Assembly (NCBI GenBank): GCA_028711905.1
Contig: JAQTRI010000180.1
Coordinates: 1 to 7,116, forward strand
Source: Candidatus Wallbacteria bacterium
GTDB lineage: Bacteria; Muiribacteriota; JAQTZZ01
Reading direction: 5' to 3'
DNA: 7,116 bases
In this document: in pieces, positions 5,927 through 7,116 of the stretch
How the letters are laid out: every line of letters starts with the position of its first letter
Position numbering within the stretch: position 1 is the stretch's first letter
Translations under genes and position numbers: made by a program
The notes under the pieces: model-generated
What the model was told of the DNA's origin: nothing
The model's input: only the letters and a program-made list of their open reading frames with translations
Database searches by the model: none

Positions 5927-6883
5927 ATGAAGAAGGTCAGAAAATTCATTTGGCGTTCCGCTGTCTGGGTGCTTTTAATAGTGGCTCTGGGCAGAACCTC
6001 ATATCTGGCCTCAGTCAGCCTGATTAATTATATTTTCAATGAAGGTACTCTGGTTGTTCCTGACCTGACAGGTGTTAAATTCAGTGAGGCTGCGCGTATT
6101 CTGCAGCCTTATGATCTGGAAGTTTCCCGTTCGGGGACACAGTATCACCATTTTCTGCGCGAAGGGGAAATCATTTCCCAGGACCCATACGGAAACACCA
6201 AGGTCAAAAAAGGAAGGGTCATTAAAGTGATTGTATCCGGGGGTCAGGAAATCGTCAGGGTTCCCGATGTGCGAGGCCGTCTGCTGGCTGAAGCAGAAGC
6301 GCTTCTGCGCAATACGGGAACGAATGTATCTGATCGTTGCTACATTCCGGATGAAGAAATCCCGGCTGACCATATTATTACCACTGATCCACAGCCGGCT
6401 TCCAGGGCTGTGCGGAATGAACCTGTGGCACTCCTTGTGTCATCCGGCCGCGAAAAACGACCGGTTCTTCTTGGGGATGTCACAGGATTGACTCTGGCCA
6501 GGGCCAGGGAAAATTTTCCGGATCTGCGCATCCAGCCCAGATATGAATACAGCCCGGATCGTGAGCAGAGCTTGATCTACAGCCAGAATCCGCCTTCAGG
6601 AACCTTGATGGAATGGGGCGGAATGCTGGAGGTATGGGTTAATGAATCCGCCATACCAGTCAAGGGTGGGCGAAGGTACGAGACCATCGTGTTTGATGTT
6701 CCGGCAGGCAGGAACGAACGGCTGCTGAGGTTTATTCTTACCGATGATCAGGGGATCAGGGAAGTCTTCCGCCAGGAAGTTGAAGCCGGACAAAAAATCA
6801 ATTATACGGTTGGAGGAATCGGCAGGATGAGGGTGATGGTTTATCTTGACAATACTCTGGTCAAGGAATTGCAATATGATTAA
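5927..6883 (+). CDS. Membrane-anchored protein with three PASTA domains
   Basis: The 318-residue protein has a basic N-terminus (MKKVRKFIWR) and one membrane segment at about 10-36, so the rest should lie outside the cytoplasmic membrane. Three PASTA domains follow: about 42-105 (VVPDLTGVKFSEAARIL to VKKGRVIKVIVSGG), 109-174 (VRVPDVRGRLLAEAEALL to VALLVSSGR) and a more divergent one at 177-239. The last 70 or so residues (247-318) look like a beta-sandwich, resembling the extra domain after PASTA repeats in some clostridial PrkC proteins. PASTA domains bind uncrosslinked peptidoglycan or beta-lactams in PrkC/PknB and PBP2x. No kinase or transpeptidase domain is fused here; the kinase is the next gene, overlapping by 8 nt. 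The ATG at 5927 is the only usable start after an in-frame stop at 5900-5902, but its AAGG is only one nt away, so initiation may rely on coupling. Confidence 0.9.
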   Translation: MKKVRKFIWRSAVWVLLIVALGRTSYLASVSLINYIFNEGTLVVPDLTGVKFSEAARILQPYDLEVSRSGTQYHHFLREGEIISQDPYGNTKVKKGRVIKVIVSGGQEIVRVPDVRGRLLAEAEALLRNTGTNVSDRCYIPDEEIPADHIITTDPQPASRAVRNEPVALLVSSGREKRPVLLGDVTGLTLARARENFPDLRIQPRYEYSPDREQSLIYSQNPPSGTLMEWGGMLEVWVNESAIPVKGGRRYETIVFDVPAGRNERLLRFILTDDQGIREVFRQEVEAGQKINYTVGGIGRMRVMVYLDNTLVKELQYD

Positions 6884-7116
6884 GCCTGGAACAATAATCA
6901 ACAATCGGTACCAGCTGCTTGATCTGATTGAGGAAAGCGAAAAACTGGCTGTCTATAAAGCACTTACCCTTTCAGGGGAAGAACTGCGCGCTGTCAAGAT
7001 TGTCAGACCCAGACTGCTTTCCAACTCCAGAGTAGTGGACCGGATGATCGCTGAAATACAGAATGTCGCCAGCATCAGGCACGACAGCATGGCTGCTGTA
7101 TATGATGTCGACTATG
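6876..7116 (+). CDS. Ser/Thr protein kinase-like protein, N-lobe only (partial), with altered glycine loop
   Basis: The first 80 residues of a eukaryotic-like (PrkC/PknB/Hanks-type) kinase domain are visible before the window ends. The opening PGTIINNRYQLLDLI matches the usual start of bacterial kinases. VYKA (26-29) follows the nucleotide-binding loop, AVKIV carries the ATP-anchoring Lys41, and AEIQNVASIRHDSMAAVYDV carries the alphaC Glu60 and the HxxI/V-like turn. The glycine-rich loop is replaced: where PrkC has IGGGGMANVY, this protein has IEESEKLAVY, with no glycine. The start ATG at 6876 overlaps the PASTA gene by 8 nt and has AAGGA (6863-6867) eight nt upstream, so the two genes are probably co-translated. 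The catalytic loop (HRD), DFG motif, and any membrane segment or C-terminal domains lie beyond the window. It could therefore be an active kinase with an unusual loop or a pseudokinase. Confidence 0.85.
   Translation, partial: MIKPGTIINNRYQLLDLIEESEKLAVYKALTLSGEELRAVKIVRPRLLSNSRVVDRMIAEIQNVASIRHDSMAAVYDVDY

Noticed and set aside
1..7116. CRISPR array, tRNA, rRNA, insertion sequence or attachment site
   Set aside because: No direct-repeat array, tRNA-like cloverleaf, transposase frame or flanking target duplication was seen on reading either strand.

Overview
The window reads as part of a diderm (Gram-negative-type) bacterial chromosome, probably from a poorly sampled lineage. The diderm reading rests on a predicted Sec lipoprotein, an O-antigen-ligase/Wzy-type membrane protein and a nucleotide-sugar epimerase, together with dipeptide-type ABC permeases. 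Base composition is moderate, and several genes appear to start with TTG. Nothing in the sequence fixes the phylum.

Layout. (1) Positions 1-1896, + strand: the last codons of an unidentified protein with a C-x2-C-x5-C cluster, then two overlapping DppB/DppC-type permease genes. No substrate-binding protein or ATPase gene lies beside them. (2) 1897-1974: a short convergent gap filled by a strong imperfect hairpin that may be a dispersed repeat. (3) 1975-5684, - strand: three genes with overlapping ends, in transcription order a TPR lipoprotein, an extended-SDR nucleotide-sugar epimerase/dehydratase, and an O-antigen-ligase (Wzy_C) protein with a C-terminal TPR region. This looks like a surface-polysaccharide operon. 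(4) 5685-5926: a divergent control region with promoter-like elements on both strands and a 21-bp dyad lying across the shared -35 area. (5) 5927-7116, + strand: a membrane-anchored protein with three PASTA domains, overlapping by 8 nt a Ser/Thr protein kinase-like gene that runs off the window.

How the genes may work together. The PASTA protein and the kinase probably form a split version of the PrkC/PknB receptor kinase, with the peptidoglycan-sensing ectodomain and the kinase encoded separately. The visible kinase N-lobe keeps the ATP-binding Lys and the alphaC Glu but has no glycine in its nucleotide-binding loop, so it may be an atypical kinase or a pseudokinase. Because this pair is divergent from the polysaccharide operon across one compact promoter region, the two may be co-regulated. 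That link is inference. The most interesting points are the split PASTA/kinase pair with its altered glycine loop, and the dyad between the divergent promoters.
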